A DNA stretch of 64,000 nt from a virus (IMGVR_UViG_3300005613_000030:22608-86607), one strand, 5' to 3'; numbered from the stretch's first letter, positions 9,050-18,530 are shown. Translations and numbers: made by a program. The notes: a model not told the origin generated them from the letters alone.

Positions 9050-10154
9050 ATGGATGTCAAAATTGACAAAAGATTTTGGTACGCTGGCTAGTGATTTACA
9101 TGAGCAACAAAATAAGGACATGGATCCTATTACATTAGATAGTCCATCGTTAAATTGGGCTGTTGGAAATGGTGGTTTTCTACCCGGTAAAGCAGTAATC
9201 TTATATGGTGCTGAAAGTGGTGGTAAGTCGCTTATTGCAATACTTACAATTATTGCTCATCAGAAAGCTAATCCAGATAGTATTCAAATAGTATTTGATG
9301 CAGAATATAGTTTTTCAACATCATGGTTTAAGAAGTTAGGTGGTAATTTGGATCAGTTGATTGTTAAGCAAACTAATGACCCTGTTAAGATATTTGACTT
9401 TATGTTTGAAGGCGGAGAATTACATGAGATGCTTCAAGATGGTTGTCCAGTTAACTGCGTAATGATAGATTCAATTAAATCAATTGTATGGCCGACTGAT
9501 ATAAAAAGTAAATCAACTAATATAACTATGGGTGGATCTGGATCTAAGTTTTTAGGATCAACACTTAAACGAATTCTTCCGGTAATCCGTGAATTTAATA
9601 TTTCTACACTCTTAGTGCAGCAAGTATACGAGGAGCTAGACCAATATAAAGCAATGAATAATCCTTATAAGATTCCCGATGGTCGGAATTTAAAGCATTT
9701 CGCTGACTACATGCTAGAAGTATCTAAGTTAGAAACTAAAGCCGGAAGAATAGAGGTAGGTAAAACTATGACTGGTTCAGCACAGCAAGTTGGTCATAAA
9801 GTTAGAGTGAAAATTAAGAAGAATCGCTGTGGTGCACCATATCGTGTAGCTGAATTTACATTGGATTATACGCAAGGCATTGCAAATACGGGTGAAGAGT
9901 TATTTGAATTAGCAAAATCTTTAGGTGTTATTTATCATCCAATTAATGAAGCAACTGGTAAATCCAATGTTCAAATGTGGCAATTTAGTAATTATGATGC
10001 TATTCGTGGAGAAGCGAATATAAAGAAATGGGTTGTTGAGCACCCTGAATATCATGCAGAAATAATAACTGCTTGTAACAGTGTCGGAGAAGAGATTGTA
10101 AATGCTAGAAATGAAAACATGGGGATAAATGACGATAAAATCGATCTTGGATAA
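9039..10154 (+). CDS. RecA/UvsX-family recombinase
   Basis: A 371-residue strand-exchange ATPase that would polymerise on ssDNA for recombination-dependent replication and repair. Walker A is GAESGGKS at residues 57-64, Walker B is VMIDSI near 146-151, and a conserved Gln-containing segment (LLVQQVYEEL) lies near 190. The length and the GGFLPGKAVILYG lead-in fit phage UvsX/RecA proteins. It lies with SSB and mediator candidates upstream and an Mre11-like nuclease downstream, giving a compact recombination module. The start is inside the tail of the HNH gene. Confidence 0.9.
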   Translation: MTNKWMSKLTKDFGTLASDLHEQQNKDMDPITLDSPSLNWAVGNGGFLPGKAVILYGAESGGKSLIAILTIIAHQKANPDSIQIVFDAEYSFSTSWFKKLGGNLDQLIVKQTNDPVKIFDFMFEGGELHEMLQDGCPVNCVMIDSIKSIVWPTDIKSKSTNITMGGSGSKFLGSTLKRILPVIREFNISTLLVQQVYEELDQYKAMNNPYKIPDGRNLKHFADYMLEVSKLETKAGRIEVGKTMTGSAQQVGHKVRVKIKKNRCGAPYRVAEFTLDYTQGIANTGEELFELAKSLGVIYHPINEATGKSNVQMWQFSNYDAIRGEANIKKWVVEHPEYHAEIITACNSVGEEIVNARNENMGINDDKIDLG

Positions 10155-10470
10155 TATTATTGATCAAGCCCTTGATGCATATGAAGAAGGCTTTATTGCT
10201 AAGTGTATTTTGATACATCCAGTGCGATATCGCGAGTTATCACATGAATTACAGAAACGTAGTACGCGTAATAGTGTGCAGCATTGTGCGCCACAATATC
10301 AAGTTGTCTCACTTACACTACCGATGGGGCAAGTTGAATTAAAACTTGATAAAACAATCCCGCGTGATGGAGATGGTTTTTATATTGAGGGGCATAAAAA
10401 ACACATACTACATAAGATGCATCAGCAGGCTAATAAAATCTTATTAGGAGATATTGAAGATGAGCTTTAA
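10129..10470 (+). CDS. Hypothetical 113-residue protein
   Basis: Starts 26 bases before the end of the recombinase gene after GGGGAT. A helical N-terminus (DNIIDQALDAYEEGF) is followed by a beta-rich middle (QYQVVSLTLPMGQVELKL). No family is recognised. Both overlaps suggest translational coupling between recombinase and deaminase genes. Confidence 0.65.
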   Translation: MTIKSILDNIIDQALDAYEEGFIAKCILIHPVRYRELSHELQKRSTRNSVQHCAPQYQVVSLTLPMGQVELKLDKTIPRDGDGFYIEGHKKHILHKMHQQANKILLGDIEDEL

Positions 10471-10918
10471 ATACCATAAAATAAAGAATTTCTTATCAAT
10501 CGCAAAAGCAGTCGCAGAACAATCTCCTGATGCTGAAACTAAAGTTGGAGCAATATTAGTAAAAAATACTACTAATGCAGTTATAGCAACTGGGTTTAAC
10601 GGTTTTGTTCGTAAGGCACCGGATAAAAAGCTACCAAAAACTCGTCCTGATAAATATGAATATATGATTCATGCAGAAGTAAATCTAATTTTTAATTGTG
10701 CAAAAGAAGGCATTTCTACGGAAGATACCACTCTAATATGCACTATGAGTCCTTGTGAAAACTGTATGCGCGCATTATGGCAATGCGGTGTAACAAGAGT
10801 GGTCTGTGATAAACTATACACTGACCATGAAGATAATAAAGGTCTAAAAGATTTAGGATTAAAAGTACATAAACACGATTCATATTATATATTAGATTTT
10901 ATTGCTAAGGAGAAATAG
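10460..10918 (+). CDS. Deoxycytidylate (dCMP) deaminase
   Basis: A 152-residue cytidine/deoxycytidylate deaminase family protein, converting dCMP to dUMP for thymidylate synthesis. The zinc site is H71-A-E73 and PCENC (C99, C102), and E73 is the proton shuttle. KVGAILV and the NGF segment before the zinc site are typical of the dCMP group. I chose ATG 10460 because AGGAG lies nine bases upstream. In this genome it may balance dCMP use with the thymidylate-synthase-like enzyme at 54147-54887. Confidence 0.9.
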   Translation: MSFKYHKIKNFLSIAKAVAEQSPDAETKVGAILVKNTTNAVIATGFNGFVRKAPDKKLPKTRPDKYEYMIHAEVNLIFNCAKEGISTEDTTLICTMSPCENCMRALWQCGVTRVVCDKLYTDHEDNKGLKDLGLKVHKHDSYYILDFIAKEK

Positions 10919-10920
10919 TT

Positions 10921-11910
10921 ATTAAAATATTATTTATAGGTGATCTACATTTAAAGATGAATAGATTTGATCTATCAGTTAATTGCCTCAAATGGATAGA
11001 AGACATCATTGATCTTCATAATCCTGATATTGTTGTCAATTTAGGTGATACATTTGACGGCCACAGTGTACTTAGATCTGAATTATTATGTGAATTTAGA
11101 AACCATATACAACGCATAAATAAACCACATTATTATATTCTAGGTAATCATGATTTTTTTAGACCAAAAGACAGTAAGTATCACGCTTTACAAGTGTTTA
11201 AAGATTATCCAGAATTTTATGTTATTGATGAACGTTGTGATATAGATAACATGACAATGGTTCCGTATATCGCAGATCTTAATAATTTTCCCTTAGACAC
11301 CAAAGAGATATGTATAGCTCATCAGACTTTTATTGGTGCAGATTATGGATATCATCGTCCAGATGCTGGAGTAAATGCGGATAATGTGTCAGCTGACATA
11401 ATCATTAGTGGACACGTGCATAAAAAGCAAGAGTTTGGAAAAGTTATTTACCCAGGTACACCATATGCGTGCGGTGCAAATGATTTAGATATGACTAAAG
11501 GGTTATTAATATTCGACACTAAGAGTTATGAACAGACTTTCATAGAATCTCCTTTTCCGAAATGGAAATCAATTGAATTCATTATTAGTAATGAACAAAC
11601 AATGAGTGACTTACACAGTATATTAAAAGAGACTATAAATGAACAAGATCATTGGATAATAAAAGTTGCTGGCCCTAAAGTTGAAATGTCAGCTTACTTT
11701 AAAAGTGCTCAATATAAGAAAATATCTAAAGGTAAGCATATTACTCTTAAATTAACAGCAACTGATAAAGAGAAAAAACAAGTAAGAATTAAAGCAGTTT
11801 CTACTCCAGATATAATTAAAGAGTACATTGATAAAGTATATAAAGGTACAATTGATAAAAAACAATTAGAATCTAAGGCCTTAGAGATCATTACAGGTCA
11901 AAACAAGTAA
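10921..11910 (+). CDS. SbcD/Mre11-type DNA nuclease (metallophosphoesterase) with apparent ATT start
   Basis: A calcineurin-like phosphoesterase of the SbcD/Mre11/T4 gp47 type, which processes DNA ends with an SbcC partner. Motifs, counted from codon 10921, are GDLH (7-10), LGD (41-43), GNHD (75-78) and GHVH (164-167). The first in-frame ATG (10957) would cut off the metal-binding GDLH, and an in-frame stop at 10906 leaves no ATG, GTG or TTG upstream. AAGGAG at 10907-10912 points to ATT 10921, giving (I/M)KILFIGDLH, the usual family beginning. The gene follows the deaminase stop by two bases. No SbcC/gp46 gene is visible in the window. Confidence 0.8.
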   Translation: MKILFIGDLHLKMNRFDLSVNCLKWIEDIIDLHNPDIVVNLGDTFDGHSVLRSELLCEFRNHIQRINKPHYYILGNHDFFRPKDSKYHALQVFKDYPEFYVIDERCDIDNMTMVPYIADLNNFPLDTKEICIAHQTFIGADYGYHRPDAGVNADNVSADIIISGHVHKKQEFGKVIYPGTPYACGANDLDMTKGLLIFDTKSYEQTFIESPFPKWKSIEFIISNEQTMSDLHSILKETINEQDHWIIKVAGPKVEMSAYFKSAQYKKISKGKHITLKLTATDKEKKQVRIKAVSTPDIIKEYIDKVYKGTIDKKQLESKALEIITGQNK

Positions 11911-11925
11911 AATTAGCAATGATTA

Positions 11926-11934
11926 TGGTATAAT
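11926..11934 (+). promoter_or_regulatory. Extended -10 promoter for the packaging operon
   Basis: TGGTATAAT lies between the nuclease gene and 11954, followed by an AAGGAG site for the next ATG. The same extended -10 string recurs at 5280, 27731, 30207 and 33092. Confidence 0.65.
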
Positions 11935-11953
11935 AGCTATAAGGAGTTCAGCA

Positions 11954-12412
11954 ATGAATGAGTTAGATAGTAAAACACAACAATCAGTTGATCATTGTAG
12001 ATGGCTAATGAATAGCGGTCTTGCAAATGACACTATTAAAAATCAATTGATTACTTATGGTGCAATTACTCATCCTGATATACAAGCGGTTGAATTAACA
12101 GTGGATTTTGAAAATAAAACAGTATTTTACAGATTGTATATAGATTCTAAACTTCTCAATAAGGTTGATAAATTCAAAGAGTTATCTAAAGCTACAAAAT
12201 TTTGGGGCTTATATAAATTTAAGAGATTACTTAAAAAGGAAGGCAATTTGAATTTTAATAGTATTTTAGATAAATTTATTAAAGACTATTGTGGATTACA
12301 ATGGAAAGCTGAGGTTGATATTTTGAATCTTAGTGAATATGATGACAAAGGATACGAGGATAGTAATGAGAGCGTTAACTTCAGTGACGAAAAAGATAAA
12401 CCTGTTAACTAA
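11954..12412 (+). CDS. Hypothetical 152-residue protein
   Basis: First gene after the promoter. A mixed protein with a beta segment (ENKTVFYRLYIDS) and a basic helical region (KFWGLYKFKRLLKK), ending in an acidic tail. No family is recognised. It overlaps the sigma-like gene by 47 bases, and that gene has its own GAGG site inside this one. Confidence 0.65.
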   Translation: MNELDSKTQQSVDHCRWLMNSGLANDTIKNQLITYGAITHPDIQAVELTVDFENKTVFYRLYIDSKLLNKVDKFKELSKATKFWGLYKFKRLLKKEGNLNFNSILDKFIKDYCGLQWKAEVDILNLSEYDDKGYEDSNESVNFSDEKDKPVN

Positions 12413-12743
12413 TGATGAAGATCTAAGACAGGAACTGTGGCTGTATTATTTAGAGGGAAATCCTTTTGATACACTCTCAGAGCATTTCAATGTACTAAAA
12501 CGACGCATCCCAGAACAGAAATCAATTGATCGAATAGCATATGATCTAATAAAATCCCCTCTTTCAGATAATACAGCTAAAACTCTTCAGTACCTTACAG
12601 AATTAGAAAAGTCCATAATATTAATGTTATTATTAGATAGAGATCTTAGTGATATCTCAAAAGAAAAAAATATCAGTGAAATAAAAGTACAACAAATGGT
12701 TAATAATATAAAAAGAAATTCTAACTGGAATAGGATAGAATAA
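12366..12743 (+). CDS. Small sigma-factor-like helix-turn-helix protein
   Basis: A 125-residue protein. The N-terminal part has DLRQELWLYYLEGNP, a helix pattern like sigma region 2 or its phage relatives. The C-terminal part (LTELEKSIILMLLLDRDLSDI, then ISEIKVQQMVNNI) matches the layout of a sigma region 4 helix-turn-helix. I chose ATG 12366 (GAGGAT upstream), not the in-frame ATG 12333. It sits immediately before the packaging genes, so it could direct late transcription or be part of a split sigma factor. It could instead be a small DNA-binding terminase partner. Confidence 0.45.
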   Translation: MRALTSVTKKINLLTNDEDLRQELWLYYLEGNPFDTLSEHFNVLKRRIPEQKSIDRIAYDLIKSPLSDNTAKTLQYLTELEKSIILMLLLDRDLSDISKEKNISEIKVQQMVNNIKRNSNWNRIE

Positions 12744-13354
12744 TGGCACTAAAGAAAAAATTCACAGATGAGGAAATAGTTGGATTGACTCAAGAAGAAA
12801 TTAAATTAGGGTTAAAGTACTTGAGAAAACATAAAACAGCAGGTGCGGTTCCTGATGTAGAAGCGCTTAAACTATACGAAATGTATCTTATCGGCTGTAC
12901 ATTTACCGAGATTAGTAAGCAATACCCACAATATGAGTTAGGACAGATTATATTAACTGCTGCAATTCGAAAATGGGGTATGGATCGTGATCGTATGCAA
13001 TGTACTTTAAAAGATAGGGTACAGGCTAAAGTTGTTAAATCCGTAATTGAGCAAGTAGACTTTTTAACATCTATGTTAAGTGTCAGCTCTGCTGAACATA
13101 TTGAAGCAATGCGAAATTACATAATCAACCCGGATAAGTATCCTAAACCTGATATGAGAATAGCATCAATTAAAGAGTACAAAGATGTAACTGAAACTTT
13201 ATATAAAATTGTGTCAGGAGCAACTAGTAATTCTAAGTCTTCACCCATGTTTGGTGCATTAGGTTCAAAGCAACCACAACAAAAAAAGATAGAAGAAAAG
13301 AAAAAAGACTATGATATAGATTTAGATGATATAGAGATCGACAGTGATAAATAA
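12743..13354 (+). CDS. Putative terminase small subunit
   Basis: A 203-residue protein just upstream of the large terminase (apart from one inserted HNH gene). A helix-turn-helix-like segment (MYLIGCTFTEISKQYPQY) occupies about residues 48-66, followed by long helices and an acidic, low-complexity tail (DIDLDDIEIDSD). DNA recognition by an N-terminal HTH, oligomerisation helices and position fit TerS, which selects phage DNA for packaging, but there is no diagnostic motif. The start overlaps the previous stop (TAATG). Confidence 0.5.
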   Translation: MALKKKFTDEEIVGLTQEEIKLGLKYLRKHKTAGAVPDVEALKLYEMYLIGCTFTEISKQYPQYELGQIILTAAIRKWGMDRDRMQCTLKDRVQAKVVKSVIEQVDFLTSMLSVSSAEHIEAMRNYIINPDKYPKPDMRIASIKEYKDVTETLYKIVSGATSNSKSSPMFGALGSKQPQQKKIEEKKKDYDIDLDDIEIDSDK

Positions 13355-14039
13355 GAAGTTATGTAGTAAGTGTGATAAATTAAAGCAGCTTTGTGAATTT
13401 ACAGCTCGTAAAGATGCTAAAGACGGATTACGTGCAGATTGTAAGGTGTGCCGTAATCAACATAACTTAGAATATTATTATAGTGAAAAATCTAATAGGC
13501 ATAATTGTTGTAAATGCAATACTGATCTTAATCTAGATACACAGCGCGTGCATAAAACATTGTGTCAGTCATGTTATAGAAAACAAGAAAGAGCTATAGT
13601 GAGTCAAAGAAGAGACAAAACTTGTATAGACTGCAAGTCGAGTTCATCTACTAAGTGGTATAATGGACCAACTTGTAGAAAATGCTATCGTGCATCTAAT
13701 TATGCTAAGCACCGTGAAAAAACAAGTGAAGTATATAGGAACAAACGAATTAAAAATAATTTACGGACAAGATTAAATATGGCAATTAAGAATAATCAAA
13801 AAGTAGGCTCAGCAGTTAAAGATTTAGGTTGTTCAGTTGAAGAATTAAAGGCTTATTTAGAATCTAAATTTACAAAAGATATGACTTGGGATGACTATGG
13901 TAAATGGCATATAGACCACATTAAACCGCTAAGTAGTTTTGATTTAAGTAATCCTGAAGAACTAAAGAAAGCATGTCATTATAGTAACTTACAACCACTA
14001 TGGGCTAAAGATAACTTAAAGAAAAGTAATAAATATTGA
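13344..14039 (+). CDS. HNH homing-type endonuclease between terminase genes
   Basis: A 231-residue member of the local HNH family. Four Cys-pair clusters occupy the N-terminal half (CSKC, CKVC, CCKC, CQSC, CIDC, CRKC), followed by GSAVKDLGCSVEELKAYLES, MTWDDYG, the catalytic WHIDHIKPLS near residue 189 and NLQPLWAKDNLKKSNKY. GTG 13344 overlaps the TerS candidate by 11 bases. The last 130 bases are almost identical to those of the HNH gene at 15997-16518, so one is a recent copy or was converted by the other. Confidence 0.85.
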   Translation: MINKKLCSKCDKLKQLCEFTARKDAKDGLRADCKVCRNQHNLEYYYSEKSNRHNCCKCNTDLNLDTQRVHKTLCQSCYRKQERAIVSQRRDKTCIDCKSSSSTKWYNGPTCRKCYRASNYAKHREKTSEVYRNKRIKNNLRTRLNMAIKNNQKVGSAVKDLGCSVEELKAYLESKFTKDMTWDDYGKWHIDHIKPLSSFDLSNPEELKKACHYSNLQPLWAKDNLKKSNKY

Positions 14040-14046
14040 GACCAAT

Positions 14047-15996
14047 ATGCAAAAAAAAGTAACAAAATCTACTAAAAAGAAGAAAAAGACCTTAAAGGAT
14101 CTATCGATTGCACAGCGTGAAAAGCTTTTTTTTAAGAAATGTAAAACTAAACAGGAATTAAGTCGATGGATTAAGACTTTTCTCGGTTTATATATGCCAG
14201 ATGAAGTAGTATCTAGGTTTGCTGATTGTTCTCCATTAGATATGATATGGGAATTGTATGATATATGTGTCAATTGTAGTAATCCAGACAATATCATGGA
14301 AATATTGTTTGTTGCTGGTAGAGGATCAGGTAAAACATTAGGGTGCGCAATAGCAGAATTTATGATATTAATGCATGACCGCAGAGATGCAGTACACGTT
14401 GGAGCAGTTATGGCACAGGCTAAGCGTTGCTATGATTATCAGGTCAAATTCATGTTAAACGCAAATGTTAAATCGATAATAGATAATAGAGATAAACACG
14501 AAAGCGATAGAATAATACAAAAAATGAATATGGAGAAATCTATATTTAATTTTGATGGAGAGCAAGTTTCGCTAGAAATTTTACCATGTACATTAAAGGC
14601 ATTAAATGGTCCGCACGTACCATTAGTAACTATTGACGAAATTGACACTGTTTCAGGTGAAGGACTAAAAGCTTTTCGTGAAATTTCTGGTATGCTAGAT
14701 TCTAAAGGTGGAAAAAGAGCACTTAGAGTTGGTATTTCTACGAGAAAATCTAGATATGGATTAATGAATAAACAGATTGAAAACGCAGAAGAAGAGGGAA
14801 GAACTGTTCGCCGATGGACTGCATTAGAGTTCTCACAAAGATGTCCAGATTCTAGATCGGGAACAACACCCACAGTTGCATATACTATGTTAGAAGATAT
14901 GGAAATGATATCAGCTGAAGAATATAAGCGTAAAAATGCAAAGAAAAAACGAGAATATACGCAGGTAACTTTACCTGGAGAGAATTGTCTTACTTGTCCA
15001 GCTGCAGCTATATGTTTAGGTGATGCAAAAAAGCAGAAATCAAAATCGTGGATGCTTAAACCAATTGATGAGTATATACAGAAAGTTCGCTCAGAAGGTG
15101 CAGATTGGGCATTATCTCAATTAATGAACTTAAAGCCGTCATTAGAGGGCGTTATCTATAAAGAATTCGATCCTAGAATTCACGTTAAAACTTGGAACGA
15201 GATGTGGCTTCGTTTAGTAGGTAAAGAGTTTCCAGGTGAATGTACTCATGATATCTTTGTTAAGAAATGCCATCAATTAAAAATACCTTGTTACGGTGGA
15301 ATTGACTGGGGATGGAGTAAACCATCTACTATTACTTACGCTTTTATTGATAAACGAGATAATGTTTATGTTGTTAAAACAGATGGTATGACTTTTGTTT
15401 CAGATCCAGAATGGATCCATTATATAAAGCATAAATATCATAATATATATCGTCCACAACTATACTTCCCTGATCAAGCTAGTCAAGGATCTGTTATTGA
15501 GATGAGAAAAGCTGGTCTACTGTCACACTGTGATCCACATAAACCAGATGTAAATCCTGGGATACAAGTTATAAAGAAGTTGCTCCGTGTTCCTGGTTCA
15601 GCTGATACAAAGATTGTCTTAGCGAAAGAAACATGTCAATCATTAATTAACGAATTTGGCTTATATCACTTTAAGACATCAGCTGATGGAACTATATCTA
15701 ACATGATTGATACAGAGAATGATCACTGGCTCGATGGATTACGCTATATACTACATGAATTATTAGGTAAAGCACAGTTTTTATATACTGGTGAAGCATA
15801 TTCAGGCGATAATAAAGTAACAGATCAAGATGGTAATTTTTATCATGCACCAAATGCCGAAGAATATGCAAAAGTGATGGGTATTCAAGTAAACATTAAT
15901 GAAGAGGATATATCTAAATTAGGTAAAATTGGTACCTTAAACGACTTAGATGATGATGACGATGACGATGGTAGTGGTATGTTATGGAATTTTTAA
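14047..15996 (+). CDS. terL: Terminase large subunit
   Basis: A 649-residue packaging motor and headful or site-specific nuclease. Walker A is AGRGSGKT at 90-97 and Walker B with the catalytic Glu is TIDEID near 195-200. The RNase H-like nuclease has GIDWGW (D420), FPDQAS (D476) and HWLDGLRY (D563). An inserted Cys cluster (CLTCPAAAIC, about residues 316-325) may bind a metal. The C-terminus ends in a run of Asp residues, then GSGMLWNF. The upstream ribosome-binding site is weak because an HNH gene ends only seven bases before the ATG. An HNH gene follows immediately after the stop. Confidence 0.95.
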   Translation: MQKKVTKSTKKKKKTLKDLSIAQREKLFFKKCKTKQELSRWIKTFLGLYMPDEVVSRFADCSPLDMIWELYDICVNCSNPDNIMEILFVAGRGSGKTLGCAIAEFMILMHDRRDAVHVGAVMAQAKRCYDYQVKFMLNANVKSIIDNRDKHESDRIIQKMNMEKSIFNFDGEQVSLEILPCTLKALNGPHVPLVTIDEIDTVSGEGLKAFREISGMLDSKGGKRALRVGISTRKSRYGLMNKQIENAEEEGRTVRRWTALEFSQRCPDSRSGTTPTVAYTMLEDMEMISAEEYKRKNAKKKREYTQVTLPGENCLTCPAAAICLGDAKKQKSKSWMLKPIDEYIQKVRSEGADWALSQLMNLKPSLEGVIYKEFDPRIHVKTWNEMWLRLVGKEFPGECTHDIFVKKCHQLKIPCYGGIDWGWSKPSTITYAFIDKRDNVYVVKTDGMTFVSDPEWIHYIKHKYHNIYRPQLYFPDQASQGSVIEMRKAGLLSHCDPHKPDVNPGIQVIKKLLRVPGSADTKIVLAKETCQSLINEFGLYHFKTSADGTISNMIDTENDHWLDGLRYILHELLGKAQFLYTGEAYSGDNKVTDQDGNFYHAPNAEEYAKVMGIQVNINEEDISKLGKIGTLNDLDDDDDDDGSGMLWNF

Positions 15997-16518
15997 ATGC
16001 TTAATAAAGTATGTATAATGTGTGGTAATTTATTTAATGGATATGGTAGCAGTAATACTTGTTCATTGACCTGTAAAGACACACGTAGAAAACATAAACG
16101 ATTGCTAGCACAGCGTGCATGGAGAAAAGCTAATCGCGATAGAGATCGCAATAATTACAGGATATGGGAGCGTAAACAGTTAATCAACAACATACAGTAT
16201 AAAATAATCAGTAGATTACGGATTAGATTATGTAAGGCTATAGAGATACATCAAAAAGGCGGTTCAGCAGTTAAAGATTTAGGTTGTTCAGTTAATAAAT
16301 TAAAAATCCATTTACAACTTAAGTTTTATAGACGACATAAGAATGGTGAAATCATGTCTTGGGATAACTATGGCTTACACGGCTGGCATATAGACCACAT
16401 TAAACCGCTAAGTAGTTTTGATTTAAGTAATCCTGAAGAACTGAAGAAAGCTTGTCATTATAGTAACTTACAACCACTATGGGCAGAAGATAATTTAAAG
16501 AAAAGTAATAAAGTATAA
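15997..16518 (+). CDS. HNH homing-type endonuclease between TerL and portal
   Basis: A 173-residue local-family HNH enzyme whose ATG directly follows the TerL stop codon. The N-terminal Cys pairs are CIMCG and C-x3-C. The core is GSAVKDLGCSVNKLKIHL, an insertion RRHKNGEI before MSWDNYG, then WHIDHIKPLSSFDL and NLQPLWAEDNLKKSNK. The last part of the gene matches 13905-14036 at nearly every base. Insertion here leaves both packaging genes intact. Confidence 0.85.
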   Translation: MLNKVCIMCGNLFNGYGSSNTCSLTCKDTRRKHKRLLAQRAWRKANRDRDRNNYRIWERKQLINNIQYKIISRLRIRLCKAIEIHQKGGSAVKDLGCSVNKLKIHLQLKFYRRHKNGEIMSWDNYGLHGWHIDHIKPLSSFDLSNPEELKKACHYSNLQPLWAEDNLKKSNKV

Positions 16519-16552
16519 TAAATAAAGAAAATATATATAAGAGGGAGTACTT

Positions 16553-18454
16553 ATGGGAATTTTCGGTAAATTTGGTGAATATTTAGCAAAGAGTCAGAAA
16601 GATCAAATAGATGAATTAATGAAAGCCGATGGTGATGATTTAGTTGAAACACCAATGACATTAGAAGATGAAGAAAATAAGATTGGTAGAAAAGCTATCA
16701 TTGATGATCCGTATTTTGATCATCAACAAACGTCAACTATTTATAGATCTAAGCAATCGCGTTTAACTAATAAGACGTTAAAAGATGTTTCTTTAAGAGA
16801 TTGGTTAGTAAGTGCTATTATTCAAGTACGTGTTGATACATTGATGCGCTTTAGTAGAAAACAGTATAAGAAATTTGATATGGGATATCGAATTATAAAG
16901 CTCGATCAATCACATGAATATACTAATGAAGATAGAGAAGAAATTGCTAATTTAGAAAACTTCATATACAATTGTGGTAGAACTGAAGGAACTCCTCCAG
17001 ATGATAAGTTGTTATTTGGTGATTGCTTAAAGAAGATAGTTAGAGATGCATTAACTTTTGGATACATTGCTGTTGAGAAAGTATCCACTAGAAGAGGTGC
17101 ACTACATCGTTTTAGACCATTACCAGCAGAGCAAATTTATCATATTAATAAAGAAACTGCTAAAAAACAAATAATTCAAGAAGCTGCAGCTGCTAGAAAA
17201 ATGTATAAACCAACATCAGATAATGACCCAAGAATGGATCATGAAATCAATGAAGTAACAATTGATAAATATAAATATTGTCAAGTGTCATTTGATAATC
17301 GCACGTTAGCAGTATTTGGTGATGAAGATATGGCATTTAAGTTATTTAATCCTCAGAATTTTGCCGATTCAATGGGGTATTGTTATAGTCCAGTAGAATT
17401 ATCAATATTAAACATATCAAACCATTTAAATTCTGAAAATTATAATGCTAATTTTTTCACACACGGTTATGCAGCTAGAGGATTACTACATCTTAAGGGC
17501 ACTGTAACTCAATCACAATTAATCGCCTTTAGAAGGCAATTCTACAATACTATCTCTGGCACACAGAACGCATGGAGAACACCGATTGTTGCTGGATTAG
17601 ATGATGTTCAATGGTTACCAATGAGTGGTAACGCACGTGATATGGAGTATATGAACTACAATATGCATTTAATGCGAGCCATATGCACTCAATTTCAAAT
17701 TGACCCTATTGAATTAGGTATGGATTTTCTTACCTCTGGTACAGGCAGAGCATCTGGAGCTGGTCAACAAGGGAATCAGCAAAAAATTGAATACTCAAGG
17801 GAAAGAGGTTTATATCCAATTTTAATGTTTATTGAAGATTTTATTAATTGCGATATCATACCTGCCATTGATCCTAAATTAGCAAAAAAATATTGCTTTA
17901 GATTTGAAGGATATACTGATGAGACACCACAAACTGAAGTAGCTTTATTGCAAGCTGAAATGACTGTTCATAAAAGTATGAATGATCTTCTTGATTTAGC
18001 TAGAAAAGACCGTATGAAGCATCCAATTGCTGATTTACCGATGAATGCAGCTTTTTGGGCTAATGTTGAAAAGCATATGACAAAAGGTGAAATACGAGAA
18101 TTCTTCTTCAATGATAAAGGCGCAGCAGAAAGAAAAGAACTCCAATATTTTCCAGCTGATCCAGCATTCTTAAATTGGCAGCAAATGTTAATGGCTATGG
18201 ATGCTCAAAAGAAACAAGAAGAAATGCAGAAAGAGCAAATGCAAATGCAAGCTCAACAAGCTAGTCATGCAGAAGAAGAGCAGAGACGAGCTGCAGAAGA
18301 GCATGAGGCTAATATGAGCGATAGATCAGCTCAACAAGCACATGCAGCTGTTTCTGCAGGGCGTGAAAATTTACGAGAAGAATCTTCAAAATTTGGCAAA
18401 AATGCAGCAACTAATATTAATGGAAAAGTGGTTAAAAATCCTTTAAATGAGTAA
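16553..18454 (+). CDS. Portal protein
   Basis: A 633-residue protein that would form the dodecameric DNA-entry vertex. It sits directly after TerL (HNH gene excepted) and before the protease/capsid genes, with a strong GAGGGAG site. The body (RDWLVSAIIQVRVDTL, FGYIAVEKV, FRPLPAEQIYHI, LGMDFLTSGTG) shows the pattern of HK97/SPP1-type phage portals: wing, stem and crown segments. The last 100 residues are a Gln/Glu/Ala-rich coiled coil, as in many portals. A strong terminator follows the stop. Confidence 0.85.
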   Translation: MGIFGKFGEYLAKSQKDQIDELMKADGDDLVETPMTLEDEENKIGRKAIIDDPYFDHQQTSTIYRSKQSRLTNKTLKDVSLRDWLVSAIIQVRVDTLMRFSRKQYKKFDMGYRIIKLDQSHEYTNEDREEIANLENFIYNCGRTEGTPPDDKLLFGDCLKKIVRDALTFGYIAVEKVSTRRGALHRFRPLPAEQIYHINKETAKKQIIQEAAAARKMYKPTSDNDPRMDHEINEVTIDKYKYCQVSFDNRTLAVFGDEDMAFKLFNPQNFADSMGYCYSPVELSILNISNHLNSENYNANFFTHGYAARGLLHLKGTVTQSQLIAFRRQFYNTISGTQNAWRTPIVAGLDDVQWLPMSGNARDMEYMNYNMHLMRAICTQFQIDPIELGMDFLTSGTGRASGAGQQGNQQKIEYSRERGLYPILMFIEDFINCDIIPAIDPKLAKKYCFRFEGYTDETPQTEVALLQAEMTVHKSMNDLLDLARKDRMKHPIADLPMNAAFWANVEKHMTKGEIREFFFNDKGAAERKELQYFPADPAFLNWQQMLMAMDAQKKQEEMQKEQMQMQAQQASHAEEEQRRAAEEHEANMSDRSAQQAHAAVSAGRENLREESSKFGKNAATNINGKVVKNPLNE

Positions 18455-18484
18455 ATAAAATACTCCCACTTATTTGCTCTATTT

Positions 18485-18512
18485 AAAAGGGTCACTTCGG
18501 TGACCCTTTTTT
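18485..18512 (+). terminator. Intrinsic terminator after the portal gene
   Basis: An 11-bp stem with core GGGTCAC-TTCG-GTGACCC, flanked by A and T runs (18485-18510) and followed by more T. It ends the 11954-18454 packaging operon. The GGGTCAC core recurs in terminators at 26828 and 49349. Confidence 0.9.
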
Positions 18513-18524
18513 ATTTCACAATAG

Positions 18525-18530
18525 TATAAT
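18525..18530 (+). promoter_or_regulatory. -10 box restarting transcription after the portal terminator
   Basis: TATAAT lies 15 bases after the terminator. An ATG begins exactly six bases after the hexamer (18537), at the expected transcription start. Confidence 0.6.

Noticed and set aside
12333-12365. Upstream start for the sigma-like gene
   Set aside because: ATG 12333 lies deeper in the preceding gene without a ribosome-binding site; ATG 12366 has GAGG at proper spacing.
14439-14873. 144-codon open frame on the minus strand inside TerL
   Set aside because: Antisense to a firmly identified gene, no ribosome-binding site and biased composition; a shadow of TerL codon use.
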